Assembly: GCF_014302995.1 (NCBI RefSeq)
Contig: NZ_CP060295.1
Span: 1,302,001-1,366,000, forward strand
Length of the DNA stretch: 64,000 nt
Reading direction: 5' to 3'
From: Variovorax sp. PAMC26660
Lineage (GTDB): Bacteria; Pseudomonadota; Gammaproteobacteria; Burkholderiales; Burkholderiaceae_C
In this document: positions 39,789 to 47,612 of the stretch, piece by piece
How positions within the stretch are numbered: the stretch's first letter is position 1
Layout of the letters: the number at the start of each line of letters is the position of its first letter
Notes under the pieces: generated by a model
Told to the model about the DNA's origin: nothing
Database searches by the model: none
The model's input: the letters and a program-made list of their open reading frames with translations, nothing else
Made by a program: the position numbers and the translations under genes

Positions 39789-40447
39789 GTCTGCACGCTC
39801 TCGACGACAAAACGCACCCGGTCGCCGGGTCGCAGCAGGGTGGGCGATTCTGCCGTCGGGTCGAACAGCGACAGCGGCGTGCGGCCGATCAGTTGCCAGC
39901 CGCCCGGCGACACCAGCGGATAGATGCCGGTCTGCTCGCCGCCGATGCCGACCGAGCTGGCAGGCACGGCCATGCGCGGCTCGGCGCGGCGCGGCGTGGC
40001 GAGTTCGGGCGCCAGGCCGCCCATGAAGGCAAAGCCGGGCAGAAAGCCCAGCAGGTAGACCACGTACTCGCCCGCGCTGTGGCGCCGCACGACCTCGGCC
40101 GGCGTGAGGCCGGTGTGCGCCGCAACGTCGGCCAGGTCGGGCCCGTGCTCGCCGCCGTAGGCCACGGGAATCTCGATCTGCCGACCTTCCACGGCACCGA
40201 TGTCGAGCCTCGGCCAGGCCTGGAGCACCTGCGCGGTGAGCGTGTCGAGATCGATCGCGGTCGGATCGAAGGTCAGCGTGAGGTTGTTCATGCCCGGCAG
40301 CACTTCGCCTACACCGGGCCAGCGTTGCGCCTGTGTGGCCAGGGCCCAGATCTTCTGCTGTTGCGCCAGCGTGGCGGGCGCGGGCAGCTCGCACAACAGC
40401 GCTGCATCGCCCAGAAGATGCAGTCGGGGCGGGGGCGAGCCGCTCAT
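39785..40447 (-). CDS. pxpB: 5-oxoprolinase subunit PxpB (KipI-like)
   Basis: 220 aa. Contains VLPGMNNLTLTFDP, the IEIPVAYGGEHGPDLADVA motif and the GFLPGFAFMGGL signature of the allophanate-hydrolase-1/KipI family. Starts 6 nt after coaD, so pxpB, pxpC and pxpA could be expressed from the rsmD-coaD transcript. Confidence 0.95.
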   Translation of the reverse strand: MSGSPPPRLHLLGDAALLCELPAPATLAQQQKIWALATQAQRWPGVGEVLPGMNNLTLTFDPTAIDLDTLTAQVLQAWPRLDIGAVEGRQIEIPVAYGGEHGPDLADVAAHTGLTPAEVVRRHSAGEYVVYLLGFLPGFAFMGGLAPELATPRRAEPRMAVPASSVGIGGEQTGIYPLVSPGGWQLIGRTPLSLFDPTAESPTLLRPGDRVRFVVESVQT

Positions 40448-40453
40448 CGCGGC

Positions 40454-40957
40454 TTATTCACGGCCGAGGCTGCGGACCTTGGCCGCGAGTTGCTGCTCCA
40501 CGTTCGGCGAGACGAACTTGTTGACCTCGCCACCGAGCATCGCAATCTCGCGCACGAAGGTGCTGGAGATGAACTGGTACTTGTCGCTGGGCGTGAGGAA
40601 CACGGTCTCGACATCGGGCATCAGCGAGCGGTTCATGCCTGCGAGCTGGAACTCGTAGTCGAAGTCGGTCACGGCGCGCAGGCCGCGCACCATGGCCTTG
40701 CCGCCGCGCGCGACGACGAAGTCGCGCAGCAGGCCGGAGAAGCTCTCGACCGTGACCTGGTCGCTGTACGGCTTGACCGCCTCGCGTGCCATGTCCATGC
40801 GTTCGGAGAGCGTGAAGAGCGCCTTCTTGTGATGGCCCGCCGCGACAGCGACGATCACCTTGGAGAAAAGCTGGGTTGCGCGCCGCACCACGTCCTCGTG
40901 ACCGAGGGTGATGGGGTCGAATGTGCCGGGATAAACCGCGATCACGTTGCTGGCCAT
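40454..40957 (-). CDS. coaD: Phosphopantetheine adenylyltransferase
   Basis: 167 aa from [22 protein letters not shown]. Penultimate step of CoA synthesis. Nucleotidyltransferase TLGH at 17-20 and the ISSTFVREI motif near the C-terminus. 43 nt downstream of rsmD (a common pairing) and 6 nt upstream of pxpB. Confidence 0.97.
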   Translation of the reverse strand: MASNVIAVYPGTFDPITLGHEDVVRRATQLFSKVIVAVAAGHHKKALFTLSERMDMAREAVKPYSDQVTVESFSGLLRDFVVARGGKAMVRGLRAVTDFDYEFQLAGMNRSLMPDVETVFLTPSDKYQFISSTFVREIAMLGGEVNKFVSPNVEQQLAAKVRSLGRE

Positions 40958-41000
40958 GGTTGCTTCTTCCTCATGCAGCCGATGCGGCTTGTTCGGCGGA

Positions 41001-41651
41001 TTATGCAGTCCCATCCGCTGCAAGCCGCAGCAGGTGGGCATGCACGGCGCCGGCTTTCAGGTAACGGAAACCGACGAGGCCGAAAGCGGCGAGTTCTTCG
41101 TCCGTCCAGCGACGCGGCGCCTCCAGGTACACGGCACCGCCGGCACGCAGCGCGCGTGCGGCCGCGCGCAGGGACGGTTCGTAGAGCGCGACGCTCTCGA
41201 AAGGCGGATCGAGGAAGACGGCGTGCAGGCTGCCGGCCGTCACGCGCTCGAGCGCCGTGACGCCATTGCCGCGCTCGATGTGCACGGCCTCGGCCGACAG
41301 CTTGGTCTTCGCGGCCTGCAGTTGCGCGACCAGGGCAGCGTCCTGCTCGCACAGCACCACGTTGGCTGCGCCACGCGACGCGGCTTCCAGGCCGAGCGCG
41401 CCGGTGCCCGCGAAGGCATCGATGCAATGCCAGCCCGGCAATCCGCCGCCGCCGACGCCGGCCAGGCTCGCGAGCCAGTTGAACAGGGTTTCGCGCACGC
41501 GATCGGGCGTGGGGCGCAGGCCGGGCTTGTCGGCCACGGCAAGGCGGGTGCGCTTCCATTGGCCGCCGATGATGCGCACCTCGTTGGGCGGTTTCGACGA
41601 ACGCTTGGCGGGAGCGGGGCGGGAGGGAGCTGCGGCTTTCTTCTGGGGCAT
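41001..41651 (-). CDS. rsmD: 16S rRNA (guanine(966)-N(2))-methyltransferase
   Basis: 216 aa. After a basic, alanine/proline-rich N-terminus come [27 protein letters not shown], the SAM-binding [17 protein letters not shown], and the catalytic DPPF. Methylates G966 of 16S rRNA. Confidence 0.96.
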   Translation of the reverse strand: MPQKKAAAPSRPAPAKRSSKPPNEVRIIGGQWKRTRLAVADKPGLRPTPDRVRETLFNWLASLAGVGGGGLPGWHCIDAFAGTGALGLEAASRGAANVVLCEQDAALVAQLQAAKTKLSAEAVHIERGNGVTALERVTAGSLHAVFLDPPFESVALYEPSLRAAARALRAGGAVYLEAPRRWTDEELAAFGLVGFRYLKAGAVHAHLLRLAADGTA

Positions 41652-41688
41652 GCGGCGAGCTTAACGCCGCCGCGAGCGCCGCCCTTCG

Positions 41689-42324
41689 TCAAAGCCCCGT
41701 GAAGGCGCGCCGGGCCAGCATGGCGGCCAGCACGAGCATGGTGCCGCCGATCAGCGCGTCGAGCATCTGCCAGGCCCGCGGACGCGCGAACACCGGCGCG
41801 AGCAGCCGCGCGCCATAGCCCAGCGCGGTGAACCACAGCGCGCTCGCCACCGAGGCGCCCGCCACGAACCAGACCTTGAGCGAGCCCCCGTACTGCGCCC
41901 CGGCGCTGCCCACCAGCAGCACCGTGTCGAGGTAGACGTGCGGATTCAGCAGCGTGAAGCCGGCCGCCTGCGCCACCACGGCTGCACGCGAAAGCGATGT
42001 GCCCTGCGCCATTGCCTGCAGCGCGCCGGGCTGGCGCGAGCGCCACAGCGCCTTCAGGCCGTAGGCGCACAGGAACGCCGCGCCGAGCCCCGCGAGCACC
42101 GTCGCCAGCATCGGCCGCCCCTTCAGCGCCTGCGCCATGCCGGCCACGCCGGCCCCGATCAGCACCGCGTCGCTGGCGGCGCAGAACAGCACCACGGCGC
42201 TCACATGCTCGCGCCGCAACCCCTGGCGAAGCACGTAGGCGTTCTGGGCGCCGATGGCGACGATGAGCACCAGGCTCATGAAGAGCCCATTCAGGAAGGC
42301 GGTGGTGGCGAGTTCGGCTGACAT
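41689..42324 (-). CDS. argO: LysE/ArgO-family amino-acid exporter
   Basis: 211 aa with six hydrophobic helices. FLNGLFMSLVLIVAIGAQNAYVLRQGLRREHV and FTLLNPHVYLDTVLLVG are hallmarks of the LysE/ArgO group exporting arginine or lysine. Divergent from an ArgP-type LysR gene, the classic arrangement for its regulator. Confidence 0.9.
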   Translation of the reverse strand: MSAELATTAFLNGLFMSLVLIVAIGAQNAYVLRQGLRREHVSAVVLFCAASDAVLIGAGVAGMAQALKGRPMLATVLAGLGAAFLCAYGLKALWRSRQPGALQAMAQGTSLSRAAVVAQAAGFTLLNPHVYLDTVLLVGSAGAQYGGSLKVWFVAGASVASALWFTALGYGARLLAPVFARPRAWQMLDALIGGTMLVLAAMLARRAFTGL

Positions 42325-42356
42325 GGTGCGAGCTTGCCGCCGGCCTTCGATTCAAT

Positions 42357-42388
42357 CAAACTAAACTTTCTAACTTCAATTCAGTTTG
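42357..42388. promoter_or_regulatory. Candidate ArgP operator/promoter region
   Basis: An AT-rich island in the 74-nt argO/argP intergenic region. CAAACT (42357-42362) and its complement AGTTTG (42383-42388) form a 6-bp dyad with a 20-nt spacer. Consistent with a LysR-type site but short. Confidence 0.45.
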
Positions 42389-42398
42389 GCTTCATCTC

Positions 42399-43310
42399 AT
42401 GCTCGACTATGCCGCCCTCAACGCCCTGGCCGCCGTGGTGCGCGAAGGCAGCTTCGAGCGCGCGGCCCGCGCGCTCAATGTCACGCCCTCGGCGGTGTCG
42501 CAGCGCGTGAAGGCGCTGGAGGAGCGCACCGGCGGCGCGCTGCTGGTGCGCGGCCAGCCCTGCGTGGCAACGGAAGCGGGGTTGCATCTGTGCCGGCACG
42601 TCGAGCGTGTGGGCATGCTGGAACACGAGCTGCGCGACACCCTGCCCGCCCTTGGCATGGGCGGCGGCGAAGCGGGCGAACGCGTCACCGTGCGGGTGGC
42701 CGTCAATGCCGACAGCCTCGCGACTTGGTTCATTGCTGCTGCCGCTGCCTTCGCGACCCAGGAAGAAGGCGCACTGCTCGATCTTTCGGTGGACGACCAG
42801 GACCACACGGCCGAGCGGCTGCGCAGCGGCGCGGTGCTCGCGGCCGTGACCGCGCTGGCCCAGCCGGTGGCCGGCTGCAACAGCGAGGCGTTGGGCACGA
42901 CGCACTACGTGGCGGCCGCGAGCCCCGACTTCGTGCGGCGGTATTTCGACAAAGGCGTGGGCGCCCGCACGCTGGCGAATGCACCGAGCCTCGTGTTCGA
43001 CCGCAAGGACCGCCTGCAAGCGCGCTGGGTGCGCCGCATCTGCCATCGCAATGTCGAGACGCCCCGGCACTGGGTGCCCTCGCCGAGCGCGTTCGTCGAA
43101 GCGGCATGTGCCGGCATGGGTTGGGGCATGCATCCGGCCAGCATGGTGGCGGATGCGATTCGCGAAGGAAGGCTGGTGGAACTGGTGCCCGGCTCGACGC
43201 TGCCGGTGCCCCTCTATTGGCAGCAGGCGCGCGCGGCGCCGCAGTTGCTGAAGAAACTCAGAGCGGCGGTGCGTGCGGCCGCCACCAGCGGACCGCACGC
43301 ACTGGCCTGA
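42399..43310 (+). CDS. argP: LysR-family regulator ArgP (IciA)
   Basis: 303 aa. MLDYAALNALAAVVREGSFERAARALNVTPSAVSQRVKALEERTGGALLVR is a typical ArgP N-terminus, followed by the effector domain (VTVRVAVNADSLATWF). ArgP activates lysE/argO in response to arginine and is antagonised by lysine. Gene order supports the name. Confidence 0.9.
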   Translation: MLDYAALNALAAVVREGSFERAARALNVTPSAVSQRVKALEERTGGALLVRGQPCVATEAGLHLCRHVERVGMLEHELRDTLPALGMGGGEAGERVTVRVAVNADSLATWFIAAAAAFATQEEGALLDLSVDDQDHTAERLRSGAVLAAVTALAQPVAGCNSEALGTTHYVAAASPDFVRRYFDKGVGARTLANAPSLVFDRKDRLQARWVRRICHRNVETPRHWVPSPSAFVEAACAGMGWGMHPASMVADAIREGRLVELVPGSTLPVPLYWQQARAAPQLLKKLRAAVRAAATSGPHALA

Positions 43311-43330
43311 TGGCCAACCAGTGGGCCTAC

Positions 43331-43448
43331 AAGGCGTGAAGAAACCGTAGCGAGCGCCACGAGCTTGCATCGAGGACCGGAGCCGTACTTTGTACGGTGA
43401 GGACCGCAGGTGCGAGATCGGGGCGCGCAGTAGGTTTATTCATGCCCT
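43331..43448. repeat. Long imperfect hairpin between convergent argP and M16 genes
   Basis: About 118 nt that fold back on themselves: outer arms 43331-43346 and 43433-43448 (mostly complementary), a middle region with many pairs and G-U wobbles, and a perfect apical stem CCGTAC-TTT-GTACGG. It fills the whole gap between two convergent stop codons, so it may end transcription from both sides, or be one copy of a dispersed intergenic repeat family. Confidence 0.65.
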
Positions 43449-43449
43449 G

Positions 43450-44796
43450 TTACTTGCCGCCCACCACCACCGTCACCATGCGCGCCGGCTGCAGCTTGCG
43501 CTCGAAAGCCGCCTTGACCTCGGCCGCCGTGACTGCGTTCATGCGCGCGGTCCAGGTGTCGAGGTAGTCCAGCGGCAGGTCATGCCAGGCGATGTTGGCG
43601 ACATTGCCGATCAGCTTGCGGTTGCTGTCCAGCAGCAGCGGAAAACCACCGATCAGGTTGTCCTTCGCCGCCTTCAGCTCGCTGGCGGTCGGGCCCTCGG
43701 CCACGAACTTGGCCAGCACTTCGCGCGACACCTTGATCGCTTCTTCAGCCTGGTCGGGCCGGGTCTGGAAGCCGATGCGGAACGCGCCCGCCTCGAGCCC
43801 CGGCGCGAAGCCGCTGTAGATGCTGTACGTGAGCCCGCGCTTCTCGCGCACTTCATTGGTCAGGCGCGAGACAAAGCCACCGCCGCCCAGCACGTAGTTG
43901 CCCAGCGTGAGCGCGAAGTGATCCGGGTCCTTGCGCGGATAGCCGGGCTGGCCGATGAAGACATGGGCCTGCGCCGAGTCGAACGGAATGCGCTCGTCCT
44001 TCGGTGCCGTCAGCGCGGCCACCGGCGCGATCGTTGGCAGCGGCGTGCACGCCTCTGCGCTGGGCAGCCGCGACAGCAGCGCGGTGGCCATGGTCTCGGC
44101 TTCGGCGCGCGTGACGGCGCCCACGATGCTCAGCTTGGCGCGGCACGGCACCATGAGCTGCTGGTAGCGCTGGCGCATGGCGGCGGTGTCGATGCGCGCC
44201 AGCGTGGCCTCGGTGACCTCCTGGCCGTAGGGATGCACGCCGTACACCGCCTGCGCGAACGCGCGGCCCGCGAGGGTCGCGGGCTTGGTGTTGGCTTCCT
44301 TGATGGCGGCATTGATGCGTTCGCGCTCGCGCTGCCACACGTCGTCGGGGAAGGCCGGCTCGCCGATCTCGCGCGAGGCCAGCGTCACCGCCTTGTTCAG
44401 CAGTGCCGGGTCGGACAGCGTGCGCAGCGAGAAGCTGGTGCGGTCGGTGCCCGCGCCCACGTCGAAGCTGGCGCCCAGATCGGCCCAGGCCTCGCCCAGC
44501 GCGTTCTGGTCGAGCGCCGGCTCGCCGTTCTTGCCGGCGCGCACGCCCTTCTCGACCATGGCTGCCGTGGTGCTGGCCAGGCCCGCCTGCGGCGCAGGGT
44601 CGCGGCGGCTGCCGGCGTCGAAGTCGACCTGCACGTCGACGATCGGCAGCGCGTTGGTCGACACCAGGTAAATCTTGGCGCCGTTGGCCAGCGTCCAGTG
44701 CTGGATGGGCAGCGCGGCCTGCGCGCTGGTCATGCCAAAAATTGCCGTAACGCCCGTGAACAGGGCGCACTGCGCTATCTTTTTAAGAGTAATCAT
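43450..44796 (-). CDS. M16 peptidase-like protein lacking the zinc-binding motif
   Basis: 448 aa. Signal peptide (CALFTGVTAIFGMTSAQA), then two M16 domains (R/Y-rich C-terminal domain with GGGFVSRLTNEVREKRGLTYSIYSGF). Where active M16 enzymes have HxxEH, this one reads STTAAMVEKGVRAG, so it is a non-catalytic partner, as in the paired bacterial processing-peptidase-like proteins. 14 nt after the active M16 gene; together they probably form a periplasmic heterodimer. Confidence 0.88.
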   Translation of the reverse strand: MITLKKIAQCALFTGVTAIFGMTSAQAALPIQHWTLANGAKIYLVSTNALPIVDVQVDFDAGSRRDPAPQAGLASTTAAMVEKGVRAGKNGEPALDQNALGEAWADLGASFDVGAGTDRTSFSLRTLSDPALLNKAVTLASREIGEPAFPDDVWQRERERINAAIKEANTKPATLAGRAFAQAVYGVHPYGQEVTEATLARIDTAAMRQRYQQLMVPCRAKLSIVGAVTRAEAETMATALLSRLPSAEACTPLPTIAPVAALTAPKDERIPFDSAQAHVFIGQPGYPRKDPDHFALTLGNYVLGGGGFVSRLTNEVREKRGLTYSIYSGFAPGLEAGAFRIGFQTRPDQAEEAIKVSREVLAKFVAEGPTASELKAAKDNLIGGFPLLLDSNRKLIGNVANIAWHDLPLDYLDTWTARMNAVTAAEVKAAFERKLQPARMVTVVVGGK

Positions 44797-44810
44797 GAAA
44801 TCGATACCTT

Positions 44811-46259
44811 TCAGCGCAGTTCGCCTGCGGGCGCCGCGAAGCCGCGGCCGCGCTTGGCTTCAGGCGGCAGGGGGCGCAGCGTGGCGACCGTGAGCTGGTC
44901 GTCGCCGAAATACTTGGCGGCCACGGCCTGCACCTGGGCGGCCGTGACGGATTGCAGCCGGGCGACGATGCGTTCGCTCGCGTCCAGCGGCAGGCCCTGG
45001 ATCCAGTTGCTGCCGAGTTCGCGCGCCTGCGCCATCACCGAATCGCGCTTGTAGGTTTCGCTGGCGACCCATTGGGTCTTGACGCGGGCCAGTTCGGCTT
45101 CGCCCACCCCGTCCTTGGCGACGCGCGCCACCTGGGCGCGCAGCGCGGCTTCGACCGCCTCGGCGGTCTTGCCCGCAGCCGGCACGCCTTCGAGCACGAA
45201 GAGCTGTGGACCACGGCCAACGAAGCCCGAATACGCGCCGGCCGAATCGGCGACGCGGTCGGGGCCCTGCGTCAGCGCGCGGTCGAGCCGCGCGCCGGCG
45301 TAGCCGTCGAGCACGGCGGACAGCACCACCAATGCCCAGGCGTCGCTGTTGGCGTCGTCGATGTTCGCGAGCTGCGGCACGCGGTAGGCCAGCGACACAT
45401 ACGCCTGCTCGGCCGGCGCCTTGAAGTCGACGCGGCGGATGCCGCGCTGCGCGGGCTCGATGCGCGGCTTGCGCGTGGGCACGGCGCGCGAGGGGATGCG
45501 GCCGTAGTACTTCTCGGCCATGGCGCGCACCTGGGCCACGTCGACGTCGCCGGCCACCACCAGCACGGCGTTGGCGGGCACGTACCAGCGCTTGAAGAAC
45601 TCGCGCGCGTCATCGGGCGTCATCGCGTCGAGGTCGCTCATCCAGCCGACCACCGGGCGGTGGTAGGGCGAGGCGGTGAAGACGGCGGCGTTCTGCTGCT
45701 CGCCGAGCAGCGCGCGCGGCTGGTCTTCGGTGCGCAGGCGGCGCTCTTCCTTGACGACCTCGATCTCGCGCTTGAACTCGTCGTCGGGCCACTGGTTGTT
45801 GGCGAAGCGGTCGGATTCGAGCTTCATCACCTGCTCGAGGCTGCCGACCGGGATCTGCTGGTAATAGCCGGTGTAGTCACGCGTGGTGAAGGCGTTTTCC
45901 TGGCCGCCGAGCTGCGCCACGCGGCGAGAGAACTCACCCGGCTTGATGTCCTTGGTGCCCTTGAACATCATGTGTTCGAGCGCATGGGCCACGCCCGAGG
46001 TGCCGTCGACCTCGTCCATGGAGCCGACGCGGACCCAGACCATCTGCACCGCGGTCGGCGCGCGCCGGTCGGGCTGCACGATCAGTGTCATGCCGTTCGC
46101 AAGGTTGAATTGCTGAGGGCCCGGCGCGGCCGCGGTGGCGGCGGAAGATGCGGCGGGAGCCGGTGTGGGCTGGGCCTGCGCAGGCATGGCCCAGGACGCC
46201 GTAAGCGCCACCGCCAGCACCGCACCAGACGCAGCACTGCGTGGCGAGAGGTGTTTCAT
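44811..46259 (-). CDS. M16 zinc metallopeptidase (pitrilysin family)
   Basis: 482 aa. Signal peptide ending MPAQAQ, an Ala-rich linker, then HALEHMMFKGT with the zinc ligands HxxEH and a downstream glutamate (NAFTTRDYTGYYQQ region). Periplasmic. Divergent from ftsY with 29 nt between starts, so they share a control region. Confidence 0.92.
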   Translation of the reverse strand: MKHLSPRSAASGAVLAVALTASWAMPAQAQPTPAPAASSAATAAAPGPQQFNLANGMTLIVQPDRRAPTAVQMVWVRVGSMDEVDGTSGVAHALEHMMFKGTKDIKPGEFSRRVAQLGGQENAFTTRDYTGYYQQIPVGSLEQVMKLESDRFANNQWPDDEFKREIEVVKEERRLRTEDQPRALLGEQQNAAVFTASPYHRPVVGWMSDLDAMTPDDAREFFKRWYVPANAVLVVAGDVDVAQVRAMAEKYYGRIPSRAVPTRKPRIEPAQRGIRRVDFKAPAEQAYVSLAYRVPQLANIDDANSDAWALVVLSAVLDGYAGARLDRALTQGPDRVADSAGAYSGFVGRGPQLFVLEGVPAAGKTAEAVEAALRAQVARVAKDGVGEAELARVKTQWVASETYKRDSVMAQARELGSNWIQGLPLDASERIVARLQSVTAAQVQAVAAKYFGDDQLTVATLRPLPPEAKRGRGFAAPAGELR

Positions 46260-46288
46260 AGAATGGGTCGGATTGTAAAAAGCTCCTG

Positions 46289-47593
46289 ATGTTCAGTTTC
46301 TTCAAGAAAAAACCGCCTGCCGAAACCCCGGTCGCGCCGGCGCCCCCCGCGCCTGCCGCCACGCCACCTGCTGCCGAGCCCGCCCCGGCACGCTCGGTGT
46401 TTTCGCCTTCGAGCTGGTTCGGCGCGAAGCCGGCGGCTGAAGAGGCGCCTCCGGCACCTGCGCCCACACCAGCACCTTCACCTGCGCCCGCACCCGTCGA
46501 GGCACCCGCACCAGTTGCCGCGCCTGCCCCGGCGGCGGTGCCAATGCCTGTACCGGCGCCGGTCGTGCCCGCCCCTTCCCCGGCGCCAGCGCCAGCACCT
46601 GCCCCTGCCCCCGTCTTCGTTCCGCCTCCACCGCCCCCTGCACCGGTCCCTGTGCCCGTGCCTGTGCCTGTCGCGGAACCCGCCATCGCCACCGAGCGCA
46701 AGAGCTGGTTCGACAAGCTCAAGACCGGCCTGCGCAAGACCGGCACCGGCATCCAGGCCGTCTTCGTCAATGCGCAGATCGACGATGCGCTGTACGAAGA
46801 ACTCGAATCCGCCCTGCTGATGGCCGACACCGGCGTCAAGGCGACCGAGTACCTGCTCGACGACCTGAAGGTCCGCGTCAAGCGCCAGATGGCCACCAAC
46901 GCCGCGCAGGTCAAGCTGCTGCTGGCCGATGCCATCACCGACCTGCTCAAGCCGCTCGAAAAGCCGCTGGTCATCGGCCAGTTCACGCCGACCGTGATCA
47001 TGGTGGCCGGCGTCAACGGCGCAGGCAAGACCACCTCCATCGGCAAGCTCACCAAGCACCTGGCCACCGAAGGCGCCTCGGTGCTGCTCGCCGCCGCCGA
47101 CACCTTCCGGGCAGCGGCGCGCGAACAGTTGCTGGTCTGGGCCGACCGCAACACTGTCGAGATCGTGAGCAACGAAGGCGGTGACCCTTCCGCCGTGAGC
47201 TTCGACGCGGTGAACGCCGGCAAGGCGCGCGGCAAGGACGTGGTGCTGGTCGACACGGCAGGGCGCCTGCCGACGCAACTGCACCTGATGGACGAGCTGA
47301 AGAAGATCAAGCGCGTGGTCACCAAGGCCGACGCCACGGCGCCGCACGAGGTGCTGCTGGTGATCGACGGCAACACCGGACAGAACGCACTCGCGCAGGT
47401 CAAATCCTTCGACGAGACGCTGGGCCTCACGGGCCTGATCGTGACCAAGCTCGACGGCACGGCCAAGGGCGGCGTGCTGTGCGCCATTGCGCGCGAGCGG
47501 CCGATTCCGGTGTACTTCATCGGCGTGGGCGAGAAGCTCGAAGACCTCGAGACCTTCAACGCGCGCGAGTTCGCGCAGGCCCTGCTCGGATAA
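46289..47593 (+). CDS. ftsY: Signal recognition particle receptor FtsY
   Basis: 434 aa. A long Pro/Ala-rich, repetitive acidic-poor A domain (about 1-130, runs of APAPAPA type) precedes the N domain (SWFDKLKTGLRKTGTG) and the GTPase G domain: GVNGAGKTTSIGKL, DTAGRLPT and TKLDGTAKGG. Docks ribosome-SRP complexes at the inner membrane. The proline-rich insert is unusual in composition compared with acidic A domains of enterobacteria. Confidence 0.96.
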   Translation: MFSFFKKKPPAETPVAPAPPAPAATPPAAEPAPARSVFSPSSWFGAKPAAEEAPPAPAPTPAPSPAPAPVEAPAPVAAPAPAAVPMPVPAPVVPAPSPAPAPAPAPAPVFVPPPPPPAPVPVPVPVPVAEPAIATERKSWFDKLKTGLRKTGTGIQAVFVNAQIDDALYEELESALLMADTGVKATEYLLDDLKVRVKRQMATNAAQVKLLLADAITDLLKPLEKPLVIGQFTPTVIMVAGVNGAGKTTSIGKLTKHLATEGASVLLAAADTFRAAAREQLLVWADRNTVEIVSNEGGDPSAVSFDAVNAGKARGKDVVLVDTAGRLPTQLHLMDELKKIKRVVTKADATAPHEVLLVIDGNTGQNALAQVKSFDETLGLTGLIVTKLDGTAKGGVLCAIARERPIPVYFIGVGEKLEDLETFNAREFAQALLG

Positions 47594-47612
47594 GAAACGG
47601 CCTGCGCGGCGG

